Origin: Chionis minor
Taxonomy: Eukaryota > Chordata > Aves > Charadriiformes > Chionididae
Reading direction: 5' to 3'
Length of the DNA stretch: 64,000 nt
Assembly (NCBI GenBank): GCA_013398295.1
Contig: VZSF01001132.1
Span: forward strand, 62,001-126,000
A program made the position numbers and the translations under genes. Below the pieces are notes generated by a model that saw only the letters and a program-made list of their open reading frames with translations, was not told the origin of the DNA and did no database searches. Shown in pieces: positions 1-11,135 of this stretch. Position 1 is the stretch's first letter. Every line of letters begins with the position of its first letter.

Positions 1-630
1 CTGAAGCACAATGCATTATAGCAGGGCGGTAAGAACCCATTTTTTTGTTAGTCTAGTTAAACACCTTAAAACATGGGGGTTTACTATATCATATATATTT
101 TTATACATCTTAAATCAATGCAGAATTTAAATAATCTAAATCCCTTGCACATCTGCAGATTTTGTGCTGAAGATGGAATTACAATCTTGTTGTTTTGCTT
201 CATATTTCAGCATGGATCATAGATAATGTTGCTGTTCACAGAGCTGAGAAATATTTAGACATGACAGGATTACTTAGAGAGCTAAAAACTCATTTGGCTT
301 GAATTTTTGCTGAGACTTGTAGTTTTTCCCCATCCTTACTGTTTAGTTAAGTGATGTTGATTGGACAGACCTAATTTAGGCTAGATTAAAAAAAGCCCAA
401 ACCCACAGGCTTTTTTGTAGTAGGTCAGATTACTCCTAATTTGCCTATACCACTTCCCTGAGACTGTGCGTATGCAAGTTGTCTGAGTAAATCCTGTCTG
501 TAAAATCCAGTTCTCAAGTGGGTAGGTGGAAGGTGGGTGAAAAATTGGGTGGGGCACCAGCCTTCAGTGGTTGTCGTCAGTCCAGCTGACAGCCATTTGC
601 CAGCTGTTAACTGGTTAACTTAACAACCTG
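1..630. other. AT-rich non-coding DNA
   Basis: I see no coding segment, RNA gene or recognisable repeat here. The stretch ends where a CR1 LINE fragment begins. Confidence 0.6.
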
Positions 631-631
631 C

Positions 632-1500
632 ATGGGGGGACGGTTTGCACCTTCGGCAGGTTTGCAGAGAACACCAACTGGGGAAGCAGTCAGTGTGCTG
701 GAGGGCAGGGCCCAGTGTTCAAGGGACCTTAACAGGCTGGGAAAATGGTTTGACAGAGAGCTGTTTAGGTTCAACAAAGGGATAAACCAGTTGTTCCAAC
801 TGGGTTGGACGTACCTCATGTAACAGGACATACTGGGTTGTGAAAAAAGCAGTTTTGGCAGTTCAACAGCAAGTTGAACGCGAGTCAGCAGTGCGCCTGT
901 GTCGTAGAGTAACCAAACCTCATACAGGGTCATAATAGCAAAATTGCAGTCATCAGGTTGGTGAAGTGGCACCCTCTGATGACTGGTAAGACTGTGTCTG
1001 CAGAGTGCTGTGTCCAGTTTGGGGCTCCACGGTGCAAGGGGAATATTGGCAAACTGTAGCAAGGCTAGTAGAGGCAACCAGGACAGTCGGGCACTGGAGC
1101 GTGTGACCTGCTGGGAGAGGCTGAGAAAGCTGGGTGCCTTCAGCCTTAGGAAGAGACGATTCAGCACAGATCCACCTGCTTTCTTCAGCTGCCTAAGGAG
1201 AAGGTGTATGAACAGGCATGAGACTGTTCTTGGAAGTCATCAGCAACAGAGCGAGAGACAACAGGAAAAAGTTACAACTCAGGAAATTCTGATTAGCAAT
1301 ACAGAAAACATTTTTCACTGTGAGGATGGTCAAACACTGGAACCAGAGAAGTTGTCCAGAGAGGTTGGTTCACTATCAGTGGAGACATTCACAACCTAAC
1401 TGGACAAGTGCCTTAAACCTGATCTTTTTGGCCCTGCTACGAGTGGAGGATTGGACTACATGACCTCCAGACTTTACCTTTCAACCTACATTATTTTGTA
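632..1500 (+). mobile_element. CR1 LINE fragment, end of ORF2 plus 3' region
   Basis: The stretch follows the avian CR1 consensus in order. It begins with the reverse-transcriptase-side segment ('ttgcagagaacaccaactgg', 'gtgctggagggcagg'), continues with the 'gttcaacaa' and 'ttgaacgcgagtcagcagtg' segments, then the 'tgtccagtttggggctcc' and 'ctggagcgtgtgacc' segments that encode the end of ORF2. It closes with 'gattggactacatgacctcc', the usual CR1 3' UTR phrase, and a degraded 'attattttgtaattcc' end. The copy is cut off at its 5' end, as most CR1 copies are, and carries many frame breaks, so it is an inactive fossil. A 129-codon frame at 1010-1399 is a remnant of this element and not a host gene. 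The divergence suggests an old insertion. Confidence 0.75.
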
Positions 1501-3855
1501 ATTCCAGAGTTACTGGGAGGGGGGAAGAAGGAAGGGATTAACAGTTTTATTTTCTTGAAAGCAAAACACTGTTATGGTGATATTTACACTTGGAAAACTG
1601 ACATCTTCTAGCACGTCATGAGAACTGCATCTGTGAAGCAAGCTGAATCCTGTGGCAAGTGCAAGTCTGTCAAACTTTGGGCAGTAAGATGGAGGCTGTA
1701 GAGTGTGACTTATTCCACAGATTTGATCCTATGTGATCCTGAAATGCATGCTGTGCGCAGTACTGTCAACTGCTGAGTTCTTCTGCCATTTCACTGTATA
1801 TACGGCACTCCAAAAACGTTGCAACTTTTAGTCCCACTGTTCTGTCATAACGCAGAATCAACAGAACATCCGTCCAAAACTTACTAGCCCCTGATGTGTG
1901 GCTTGTCTTTGCTTTATTCCACAGGGACAGCTTCAGGACGTAGGAAGGATGCAGCCACATCTCCCGTGCTGGTAGGCAGCAGCAAAGAGCTTGCAACTGC
2001 AGCCACATCACCAATTCAGCATGACGCTTCACGGTAAGACGCTAGGTTTAAAGTCTCTCATTTAAGATTCTGCCATCACAACCATCAGATTCTCCTGGAT
2101 GAAGTGAAGTGGCTGAATTTCTGTATTTCGTGTTAGCACAATCTGGATAATATAAACTGAAAACTGCCATATCCTTTTGACATTTATAGTAAGCCTTAAA
2201 TTGCTTGTTAGAGTAGGAAAAGCAGGAATATGCCAAGTTCTAACATTTTAATTTTACTTAGATTTTGAACAGAAAGCATTTTATGTTCCAAGTCCTGACA
2301 CACTAAATACATTTGTAAATAATTTGAATGGATGGTGTTAACCCCTGTTAAATTTTAAATCCACCTGAAGATTTTAATCCCCCTGTATTCGCCGCCACCC
2401 CCATACTTTATCAAATGGCATTTCTTTTAAAATCTTTTGTACCAGAGTTATTTTATGTTTAATGACAAGCAACAAAATCACATTAAGTCAGTAATTCCTG
2501 ATTATACTATATGTCTGCACTAAATGCACTGGAAAAGCAGCATTATCACTTCTGCTCCAATGAAGAAACAGAAAGCAGCATCATTGTTATGAGTCTAAAA
2601 ACAACTTGCCTTCTTTAGGCAGGATTACAATTCTAGCAGTAAGTGCCTAGGAAAACAGTATACAATCCTTGCCTTTTCTTTATAATATCCCAAATTTTCT
2701 CATAATAAAATCTTTAGTTAAGTAACAAAGGAGATGCAGATTGAAGTATGAATTTGCTATGTTTACTCCACTAGTTAGATGACTTTGTGCAGTGGGAGGA
2801 CAAGAATGTATGACCGTTCATAAAAAGAATTAAATGTTTCTTGGAGAAGGAGAGGGCTTGAGTCAGATTTAATCTTCTCTTGGCCCAGTGGACTAGGAAA
2901 ATGTATGCTTGGTATCATCCCTGTATTCTTGGCAGCAGCTGGCAGTTTATTTCTATCTTCTGAGAGAACTTGCGATATATAATAGGTGAAAAACCACTAT
3001 CAATATTGACAAATTTGTACTTACTTGCTATGGAAACACTTTTTTTTTTCCCTTCTGAAGGAAGGGATGATAATTCTAGGAGGATTTAAGAACTGAGATA
3101 GATTGGACTCTGTTTCCCACAAGTAACTGTATGTTTAAACAAGCAGAAACCACAAGGTTGCATAAGCATTTCTCTTAGAAGCAAGGGTTACCTTTGCAAG
3201 GCAGTAACATCAGATAAAGAGCGTGTAAAAATACTGCTTGATACCGTCCAATAGTGATAAGTTGAGATTCCATTCAAGCACTGAGGAATAGATGTAATTA
3301 TTCACATCATACAACAACTGCTCAGAAAAAGGAATTTTTCTCAAGGGGATTGATGGTCCATTCTTCTCCACAGAGGGGAGTAAAATATTTGTTGAAATAT
3401 GCTGTTAGAAATCATATCACATGAAGTGATCAGTAAAAGGAGTCTGATTCGCTGTCATCCTTAAAGGTTTATTTTACCAGTTGATGCCGAATTTTGAAAA
3501 ATCCTGTATTTCTGGGGTGCTCTCTCCCACACTTCCTCACTTTCTTTCTCTCTGTTGGTGCTCTAAGTGTAATTGACCGGGTTAAGCAGCCATGTTGTGC
3601 TTTCCCTTACTCATGGCCTTCTCTAATTGAAAATGGTAAATGGACAAGTATTTCTGTGGGGACCCAAAGCTGATCCTATCCTTCATCAAAAAACCTGCTT
3701 GGGCAGCAGGTCAGTCTCAATTTATCACTGAACGGTTATAAGCTTAGACTGCAGGTTTAACTAACTAAATTAATCAATATTGAGAATTATTGCTCCTTTT
3801 GTGCCACTAAAGTTAGGGTTTGTCAGCATGTTTGTTATAATCTGTGATTTGGTGG
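1501..3855. other. AT-rich non-coding DNA
   Basis: There are only short open frames without coding character. Homopolymer T runs occur near 3041. No RNA gene or repeat family was recognised. Confidence 0.5.
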
Positions 3856-3866
3856 NNNNNNNNNNN
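3856..3866. other. Assembly gap (11 N)
   Basis: Eleven N bases lie between 'ggtgg' and 'gggg'. The flanks do not repeat each other, so unlike two later gaps this one shows no sign of a false duplication. Confidence 0.98.
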
Positions 3867-4320
3867 GGGGTGTTAACAGCTTAGTCACAACAGTTGGCAC
3901 AAGCCTGAAACTTGCAGCACAGAGCCCTAGCCTAAAAGCAAATTTATTTATTCGGCAGTACGTGTAAACTTAATTACTTTTGACTTTTTAAATTTATAGG
4001 ACTAGATTCAACTCATGTTTGTGCCAGCTTTAACTAGCACAAACCCTGGCACCCGGCAGTAGCAGCAGTGGAAAGCCTGCCAGGGAGAAGGTGTTGGAAA
4101 GCAACAGAAGCTCCCTGCCAGCACAAGGCATCAGGGTGCTCGCGCAGCTTCTGGGGAGGGATGGCTGGATAAGCAGGCACGGCAGGTAGAAGATACGTTG
4201 GCTTGATAGTCTGTCTTTGGCAGGGCTCAGCTGGAGGCTTCAGTGTGTTACAGCTACCTCCTGCTTGAGGAAGAATTGCTGCAGTCCTACTTTCTTCTCT
4301 TTCTGGGATTAAATAAAAGA
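3867..4320. other. Non-coding DNA between gap and CR1
   Basis: No gene is seen. The segment near 3990-4060 ('gactagattcaactcatg', 'agcacaaaccctggc') has the feel of an old dispersed repeat, but I could not assign it. Confidence 0.4.
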
Positions 4321-4321
4321 G

Positions 4322-4677
4322 AAGGTTGAGGTGGAGACCTTATCGCTCTCTACAACAACCTGCAAGGAGGTTGTAGTGAGGTGGAGGTTCTTCTCCCAAG
4401 TAACAGGCGATAGGACAAGAGGAAATGGCCTCAAGTTGTGCCAGGGGAGGTTTAGGTTGGATATTAGGAAAAACTTCTTTACTGAAAGGGTTATCAGGCA
4501 TTGGAACAGGCTGCCCAGGGAGGTGGTGGAATCGCCATCCCTGGAGGAATTTAAAAACAGGCAGACGCAGTGCTGAGGGACATGGTTTAGGAGTGGTTTG
4601 GCAGTGTAGGTTTATGGTTGGACTCTGTGATCTTGAAGGTCTCTTCCAACCCAAGTGATTCGGTGATTCTGTGAAAT
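4322..4677 (+). mobile_element. CR1 LINE 3' end
   Basis: This is a textbook CR1 terminus. It starts at 'gaggtggagaccttatcgct', runs through 'ttggatattaggaaaaactt' and 'aggctgcccagggaggtggt', and ends in the 3' UTR phrase 'ttggactctgtgatcttgaa' followed by two copies of the CR1 terminal repeat ('attcggtg' and 'attctgtg'). The frame at 4331-4576 still reads as the last part of the ORF2 protein, with the diagnostic residues [18 protein letters not shown] near its C-terminus. It is truncated at its 5' end and only about 350 bp long. It is less diverged than the copies at 0.6 and 22 kb, so it inserted later. Confidence 0.9.
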
Positions 4678-7600
4678 GATGTCTGGGACAAGAGATAAGC
4701 ATCCCTAGAACGTAAAGGTGTGTGTGCTTTGAGAGCCTTAGTGCTAGACCTGTGGAAGGAGCAGACTTGCAGAATGAATGTGGGCAAGGTGGTGTCAGTG
4801 ATATCTCTGAAAGAAAAAGAGCATTTCTTTGTCTGGCATCCTGAGTGGGGCTAATGCTGGATTTGTTTGCCCATCATGCTTCTATGCATGCCTGTCGCTG
4901 CTTTTCCTAATACAGCCAAGCACTGCATGTTTGGTTATCCACTGTTCTTACGCCAAGCGTCAATACCTGCCTGAGTTCCTTGAAATCATGTTCACAGCAG
5001 GTCTGGAAAGCTTTTCTACTCCATGTGCTTATTTATCTAGACCAAAGCTGATACATTTGGAGAAAAAAAATCACAGGCAATGTTGGGGCTGGGCAAATTT
5101 GGAGAAGGAAGTTTGTTCCTTACCCCTAAAGCATAGTTCCTCTGATGATCTTAAACATTACCTTTTTGGTGATCAGGGATGTCTTTTTCATAACTGTTTT
5201 TTACCTAGAGGAAGACTGGTGTTTGTCTGTGAGCTGGAAGGGAGCTGAAAGGGGGAGGCAGTGGCATTTATATGCTTTCATTTAGTATTGAAGAAGTTTT
5301 TACATAAACTAGATCCTACCTTAGATATAATCAGGTACTGATTTCAGCAAAACAGGTGTTGTGTTGCAAAACAGAAAAGAAACTGCTCTAAATCCAAGTA
5401 TTAAGCTGCTCCTTTTTTTTTTTTTAAAAAAAAAAAAAAGTGCTGTAAATTGTACCTTGTGAAAGACCGTTTAATTTGATTACAACCCTGGTGTAATTGT
5501 CAGGCTCTCCCCACGCAGAAACAGTTGCAGTGTCGAGTTTGGCACAGTGAGTCCTATAAGGCTGCAGATATTCAAGCACTTAAAAAGACACAGGCAAAGG
5601 TTGTTCTATTCACCATGGAAACAGATAATTCTCCTGTAACATTTTTCACTTTGGGCATCTAAGAAGTGAATTTAAGAACAGTTAAGTAAATTAAGGGATT
5701 GAGTGATGGCCTGGGTTTTCGGCATTAAGCCTGTGTTTTCTCGTTGCAGTAAAATCAGAGCTTTAATGCTATCTGAATGCGTTGTCTTGGAGTGAAGTTT
5801 CTTGTGGCCATTAAAATAAGTGATTTAGAAGTTCCTGCAATATGAATACTATATTTGAGCTATATTATTATCTGGCCTGTTGGAGTTTTTATAAATAGAT
5901 TGCATTGTGTAAATTTGTGTTAAGGGACATTTTAAAAATGAAACTATTTACCCGGTTGCCCAGCACATCTCAGGTGAATGTGTATTCAGGGACTTTTAAG
6001 CAAATTAGTATCTGATGTAAAATATAATGTGCAGAGTTGTATACTTAATAATGCACACTGGAATAGTCTAGAGTAGGTCTGTTATGCTGAGTGTTAGGAA
6101 ATACGACAGCGATAAGATTTTAGCTTTTGCCTTACTTGTGCAGTAGTTGCCTTTCAGGTCTAAGAATGTTGGATGCTTAAATATGGTTCTGCTCTGAAGA
6201 CGATACTATGAAGTTCCTTCTCCTGTAGAGTCTAAGGAAACACTGCCAAAGAAACAGGTTCTTTTCCGCCCCCGCATAGCATCAGACACCATTCAGTTTC
6301 AGGAGGAGGATGAGAAGAAAATTTTCATTCCAGATCTAACTTTAAGAACATGTAGAGGGATTAAAAGTGGTTTTGGAGGAGGGTGGTGAGTTAGGTGCTG
6401 AACGTGGTGTGAGTTAGGAGACACAAGTTTCACCTACTCCCTGAGAAAGCCAGCAGCACAAAAAGTCCAATATAGTTCCATATGCAAGTGATAAAACCAG
6501 ACGTTGGCAAATTAATCTCTCTTATTCACAGTGTAGGTTGTTAATTGTTCTCTCTGCTGGCTGTCGATATAATGTGAAATTTTCATTCCCCATTCAAGAT
6601 GGAAAAAATTGTGGCTGAAAATGTTAACATTTGCATTTTTATTTGTTGATTTATTTAAAGGACAGCCTCTCTTACAGCAATCCATCACTCAGTGACACCC
6701 CAAATATGAATAATGTATTGTAGACTTGCGGTTACAATGTGTAATAAGTGCCAGAGACAGTAGAAGAATGTTAACTATGTTGCAAATGTAATATTTATCG
6801 ACTCATAGTTTATTGCTTTCGAGGTTCAATAATACTGACCATAGGACATTAATATCACTTATCTTGATTTTAGTTGGGCACCTCTGTATGTAGAAATAAC
6901 CCATCTATCTCATACTTAGAAAATAAATGTGAATTTTACAGTGCTTTGTAAGAAGTGCATTATAGGTTTCTTTGCTTAGTGCTCACAATTCTCCTTTTCT
7001 GCCTTCTCATTTACTTATATATGACATTGATCCCGCTGTAATTGCCTGACCCAGATGGTGAGCACCTCAGCACTCTTGTAGAGACTTTATTTACTGGCTG
7101 CATTATGATCTTGTGCCTCTGATGGTGTTTGGACCAGATCTCTCTTCCTGTTAAAGACCAGTATGAAAAGAGACTTTCAAGTAGTTTTCTAGTGCTTCTG
7201 TCTGAAAAGATGATGGCTGAGAGGCTAAAACAGAGTTAACTTCTCTTTTGGAAAAACATGCATAGCAAATAAAAATTGTCTCTTCTTTTAGAGGATTGTG
7301 GCTATCAGAAATAGAAGTGTTTACTTAGGTCAACAGTTGTTACAGACTTGGTGTTTATTTTAAAGAGAAAATTTTAGTCAATGAATAGAAATATATTTGA
7401 GCAATTTTGGAAGATTAGGATTTAAAATTCAGTGGTTTCAAGAACCAAAATTTTCTTGATAGTCTATATAAGAGAAAAAGCTTGCAATAAGGCTATGCTA
7501 CGGTAGCAAATCAATCAGTGGTAGTCATTCCTATCTTACTCCAGAGTTTTGCTTCAGAAACTGACACAGACTAGTCAAACACTACTCCTTATCTATACTG

Positions 7601-10150
7601 TTCGGTTACAACCACTAAAAGCTTTGAAATCTCAGGGATGAAAAGCAGATGTGAACCCAGGACTGGGATCAAAACCAAATTTAACAATGGGAGTTTTCAA
7701 GCTTGTGTTGAAATCAGATTTCACCTGTGAAGCCTGGCTCTTGGGAAACTTGGAATTGGGTTGAACCATGAAAATGATAAGCCTTGATTGTATTTCGTGT
7801 TGTAGACATTGAGTAAATTTTGAAATGGCATTCTGTATTTACATCTGAGGTTATCAAATTTAACACATCATCCAGCTTCCTTTTCTTTACCGTGTGTAAC
7901 AGGAACACCTATTTGTGTCAAAGCAGCCAACCCAATACCTGCTTTGCGATAACAGTTTTGGTGTGTCCGTTGCTGACAATGAAAATCATATTGGGAAATT
8001 CTGACTTGCAATGCAAAAGGATTAATGTTAATTAGCAACTGTTGGCTGTAATTGTCACCCTCATTAAAATGCAGAATTATGTATTTCTTAGTTATAAATA
8101 ACCTTTCTAATTGTACTTGATGTATGCCAGTTTAATCAAAAAGTACACTTGCAAACAGGCAGATATTTGCATTAATCTAGCACTGGATCTTTGAGTTTTT
8201 TTGATCCTCTTTTATTCCGAAGTTGACTGGTTGGGGGAGGTCTATTACAGCTACATATCCTTTACATTTTTTTTTTTTTTTTTTTAGCTGTGTGGATCTG
8301 ACAGGATTTTGTATTAAAATGAGGGGAAATGTCTTCTGGGAATGTTCAGTGCAACAGAAAATGTGTCAGTTTTGAAGTAGTTGGCAAGGTTTCCGTCATT
8401 CAGTGGTATGACAATAGCTTGATTGTAGTTTGAAAGTAGTAATAAGCAAAGGAAAATAGAGTACAAATCGTATTATGAAGCTGACTTAACTCTTTAAATT
8501 TGCTTCTTATTAGAATTTTCATTATTACCTTCATTACTTTTGTTACATTTTTTTTGCCCCCTGTGCTTTTGCAGGTACCATATTAAATCTTAAGTGAATG
8601 TTGGTTCACTGGATGTCATTCTTGTTTGCATTTAAAATCACAGCAATGAAAGCTTAGTCTCAAATATTTTTATGGAAAAATATTTTTTAAAAAGACATTT
8701 CAGGTTCCTTCTGTGCTTTGCTTTACCCCTTTGTCAAAAAACCTGGTTTCACTGTCTTTTCTTCCTTCTCTGATACTCTCAGCGCTCTGTGTTGTAGCTT
8801 TTAAACATTTTCTTGATTACTGTAATGGCAATTTCATAGAGAGCTTGGCAAAGCTTTCTACAGACCCTGGCAAATTAAGACCAGTCTTGGTTCCTCTCTT
8901 CATGGTTCTCTAAGAAACTGTTCTGCATGGTTCTGTTCCTAGCTCTGTAGTCACTTCTCAGCTCCTTCTCCTTCAGAGAAGTCTCCTTTTGCTTTTTTGG
9001 TTTGGGGTTGTTTTTTTTTTTTAGAGACGAGAAGAATTTAGTAATAATACATACATCTAACTTTAAGAAGCTGTTTTCCCAAAATATGGCTCTGTGATGC
9101 TTCCACTGTGTTGCTTATGTGTTAATGTAGCCCCCCTTTTTTCTCTCCTTCACCTTCCTGGACTTTTCAGGCTATAAACCCGTCGGGGCAGGATCCTGGC
9201 ACGGTGCACCTCCGTGCTTGGTTGGTGCGTGTAGTAACGATGATTAACTGTGGTGCTAGTATCGTTAGGGTGGAATTCATCTCGCTTATCTTGAGACAAC
9301 TGAACAAGTTACCCTCAGCTTCCTTTATGGTCGATGACTTATTTTAGGATCAGCTAAATCACCTTTTGGTGATACCTGTCTTTCCACGCACTGTAAAATA
9401 AGCCCGGAGTAATGCACACTGACATCTTATCCCTCTTGTAGCTGAATGTGTGGAACTGAAAATAAGTTGTTTGTCACTTATATTTTGATTATGGATTGGA
9501 GGCAAATGCAGGGTTAACATATGTGCTGCATGGTCAGTGCTGTGATTATTAAAACGGTTTTAATGCTTGCATTGTAAATAGGGTAGGTACCGAACACTTT
9601 GGGAGAGGGAGTGGATATATACGATTGTGAACATACAGCATCTTCCTCAGTGGAATGTGAGCTTTGAGATGTGGTAACGTGTTTAATAAAAATTGAGGTG
9701 ATGGAAAGCTGGGAAAGATGGAAGTTGTCACTGCTTTAGAGAATCCTTTTTGGAAGTGACATGAAGTGGTGATGCCCTGTAACTTGAACATGGGTGACCA
9801 GGATACTGCGGTGTTTCGGAGGTCTGAGCAGGGCCTTGCATCCATCATTTCCCACCTCTGCTAGTCAAATGTGGTGTGCATCAGGAGGGGGTCTCAGCAG
9901 ACAGACACAACTCTGTCTTCTCAGTTATTTCCGGCTGATGAATGGCCTACTTAGAAAAGAAATCCTTGCCTCTCTGTCCCTTAAGGACATTAACCAACAT
10001 TTTATAGTGTTTGATTTGTCCCTTTTACAGTTATATATGTACTTTTTTTTTTCCTTCATGATATTCTAATTCTCTGCCTCAGTAAAGACATCTATCTTTT
10101 GTTTTTACTACTATGAATAGCACAGTATAAGCAGTGAATGCCATCTCATT
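4678..10150. other. Long AT-rich non-coding stretch
   Basis: About 5.5 kb with no supported gene. Notable points are a T/A palindrome at 5413-5439 (listed separately), poly-T runs near 8267-8285 and 9011-9022, and a small CpG-bearing patch at 9178-9265. The open frames here are short and AT-biased. Confidence 0.5.
5413..5439. repeat. Perfect T13-A14 palindromic run
   Basis: Thirteen T bases are followed at once by fourteen A bases, so the two halves can pair with each other. A second run of the same type occurs at 62940. Such runs may come from two retroposon tails in opposite orientation or from slippage. No function is claimed. Confidence 0.9.
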
Positions 10151-10159
10151 ATTTGTCCT

Positions 10160-10625
10160 TTCTCTAGGCCACTTATGAATGCATTAAAGAGTTCAGGCCC
10201 TAACAGATTTCTGTGAGGCTCCACTGGTGACCTCCCTGGCCGCTTTATAGCAGACCAATTTTAATATCTTCCCTTTATTTGCTGTCTTTTAACCAGTTGT
10301 CTGTCCATTAATGGATTTTCCTCTTAGTTTATGGCAGCTTTTAAGTCCTTGGTGATAGATTTGCTGGAAAGCTTCTGGAACTCCAGACAGACTATATAAA
10401 CTGTATGTTCCTTTTTTGTATGCATAATAATTCTACAAATCTAGTAGAGGTCGCCAGTGAATTACTACTTAATATAAAGACTCTTCACCAGTATGTCAAG
10501 TTTATCAATTCTTTATTATAATTTCTATCAATCTGCTTGTTCTAAACATCAGACCTCATCATTTATAGATTTATACATAACTCCAGATCCCTTTAGAAAA
10601 CCCCTGCATTTGCCAACTTTCAATG
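10160..10625 (-). mobile_element. Ancient CR1-like LINE fragment (ORF2 part)
   Basis: On the minus strand this resembles the old CR1 families shared by birds, turtles and crocodiles. Plus-strand landmarks, read in reverse, are 'tttctgtgaggctccactgg' (the 'dispersed' form of the 'bad news' CR1 phrase for a released product), 'aaccagttgtctgtccatta' and 'gatttgctggaaagcttctg'. The same order of phrases is found in less decayed CR1 copies. Heavy decay leaves no open frame. The element may continue toward 11035, where the match is too weak to assign. Confidence 0.5.
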
Positions 10626-11040
10626 CCCCAGAACTGAGGCAGTTTTAGGCAATTAGTTGAATGTTACAGTTCATAGTGCAGCTATCTCATACTTGGGCTC
10701 CTTCAGAAGTTTAAGCAAGTTCAACCAACGAATCCCAGCAATTTATTATTGTTTATTCTGTTGATTTGTTCTGTAATGTATCTGTATGACACTTCAACTT
10801 CAGACAGGTTTTTTACCATGTCCTATGTGGCTTCGGAAACGTCCTAAGTTCCTGCATAGTGGATATGTATCAGCTCATTAAGCTTTTCTGCCATGGCCTT
10901 ATCAAACTTAGGTACTCTTTTTTAACTTTATCACCTCTTGGCTTTCACAGATACTCAAACTTCTCATTTTTTTATATATTTAAAGTGTTATTTATTATTA
11001 GACTTTTAGCAGGATGACCCTTACTCTTTGGCTGTGATTT

Positions 11041-11135
11041 ATTGTTTTCGTGTTGGTTTTGGTTTGGTTGTTTGTTTTTTTGGTTTGGTTTTCTTGTTTG
11101 TTTTGGTTTTGTTGGTGTTTCTTTTTCCCCTGAGT
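11041..11135. repeat. T/G low-complexity tract
   Basis: The stretch is built from irregular 'ttttgg', 'tttgg' and 'tttg' units and has almost no A or C. It looks like a decayed short tandem repeat. Similar T/G tracts occur at 14409-14474 and 30478-30530. Confidence 0.75.

Noticed and set aside
1010..1399. 129-codon plus-strand frame as a host gene
   Set aside because: It lies inside a decayed CR1 element and follows the CR1 ORF2 end and 3' UTR.
11041..11135. Interstitial telomeric sequence
   Set aside because: The units are ttttgg/tttgg/tttg in irregular order, not TTAGGG, so this is T/G low-complexity DNA.
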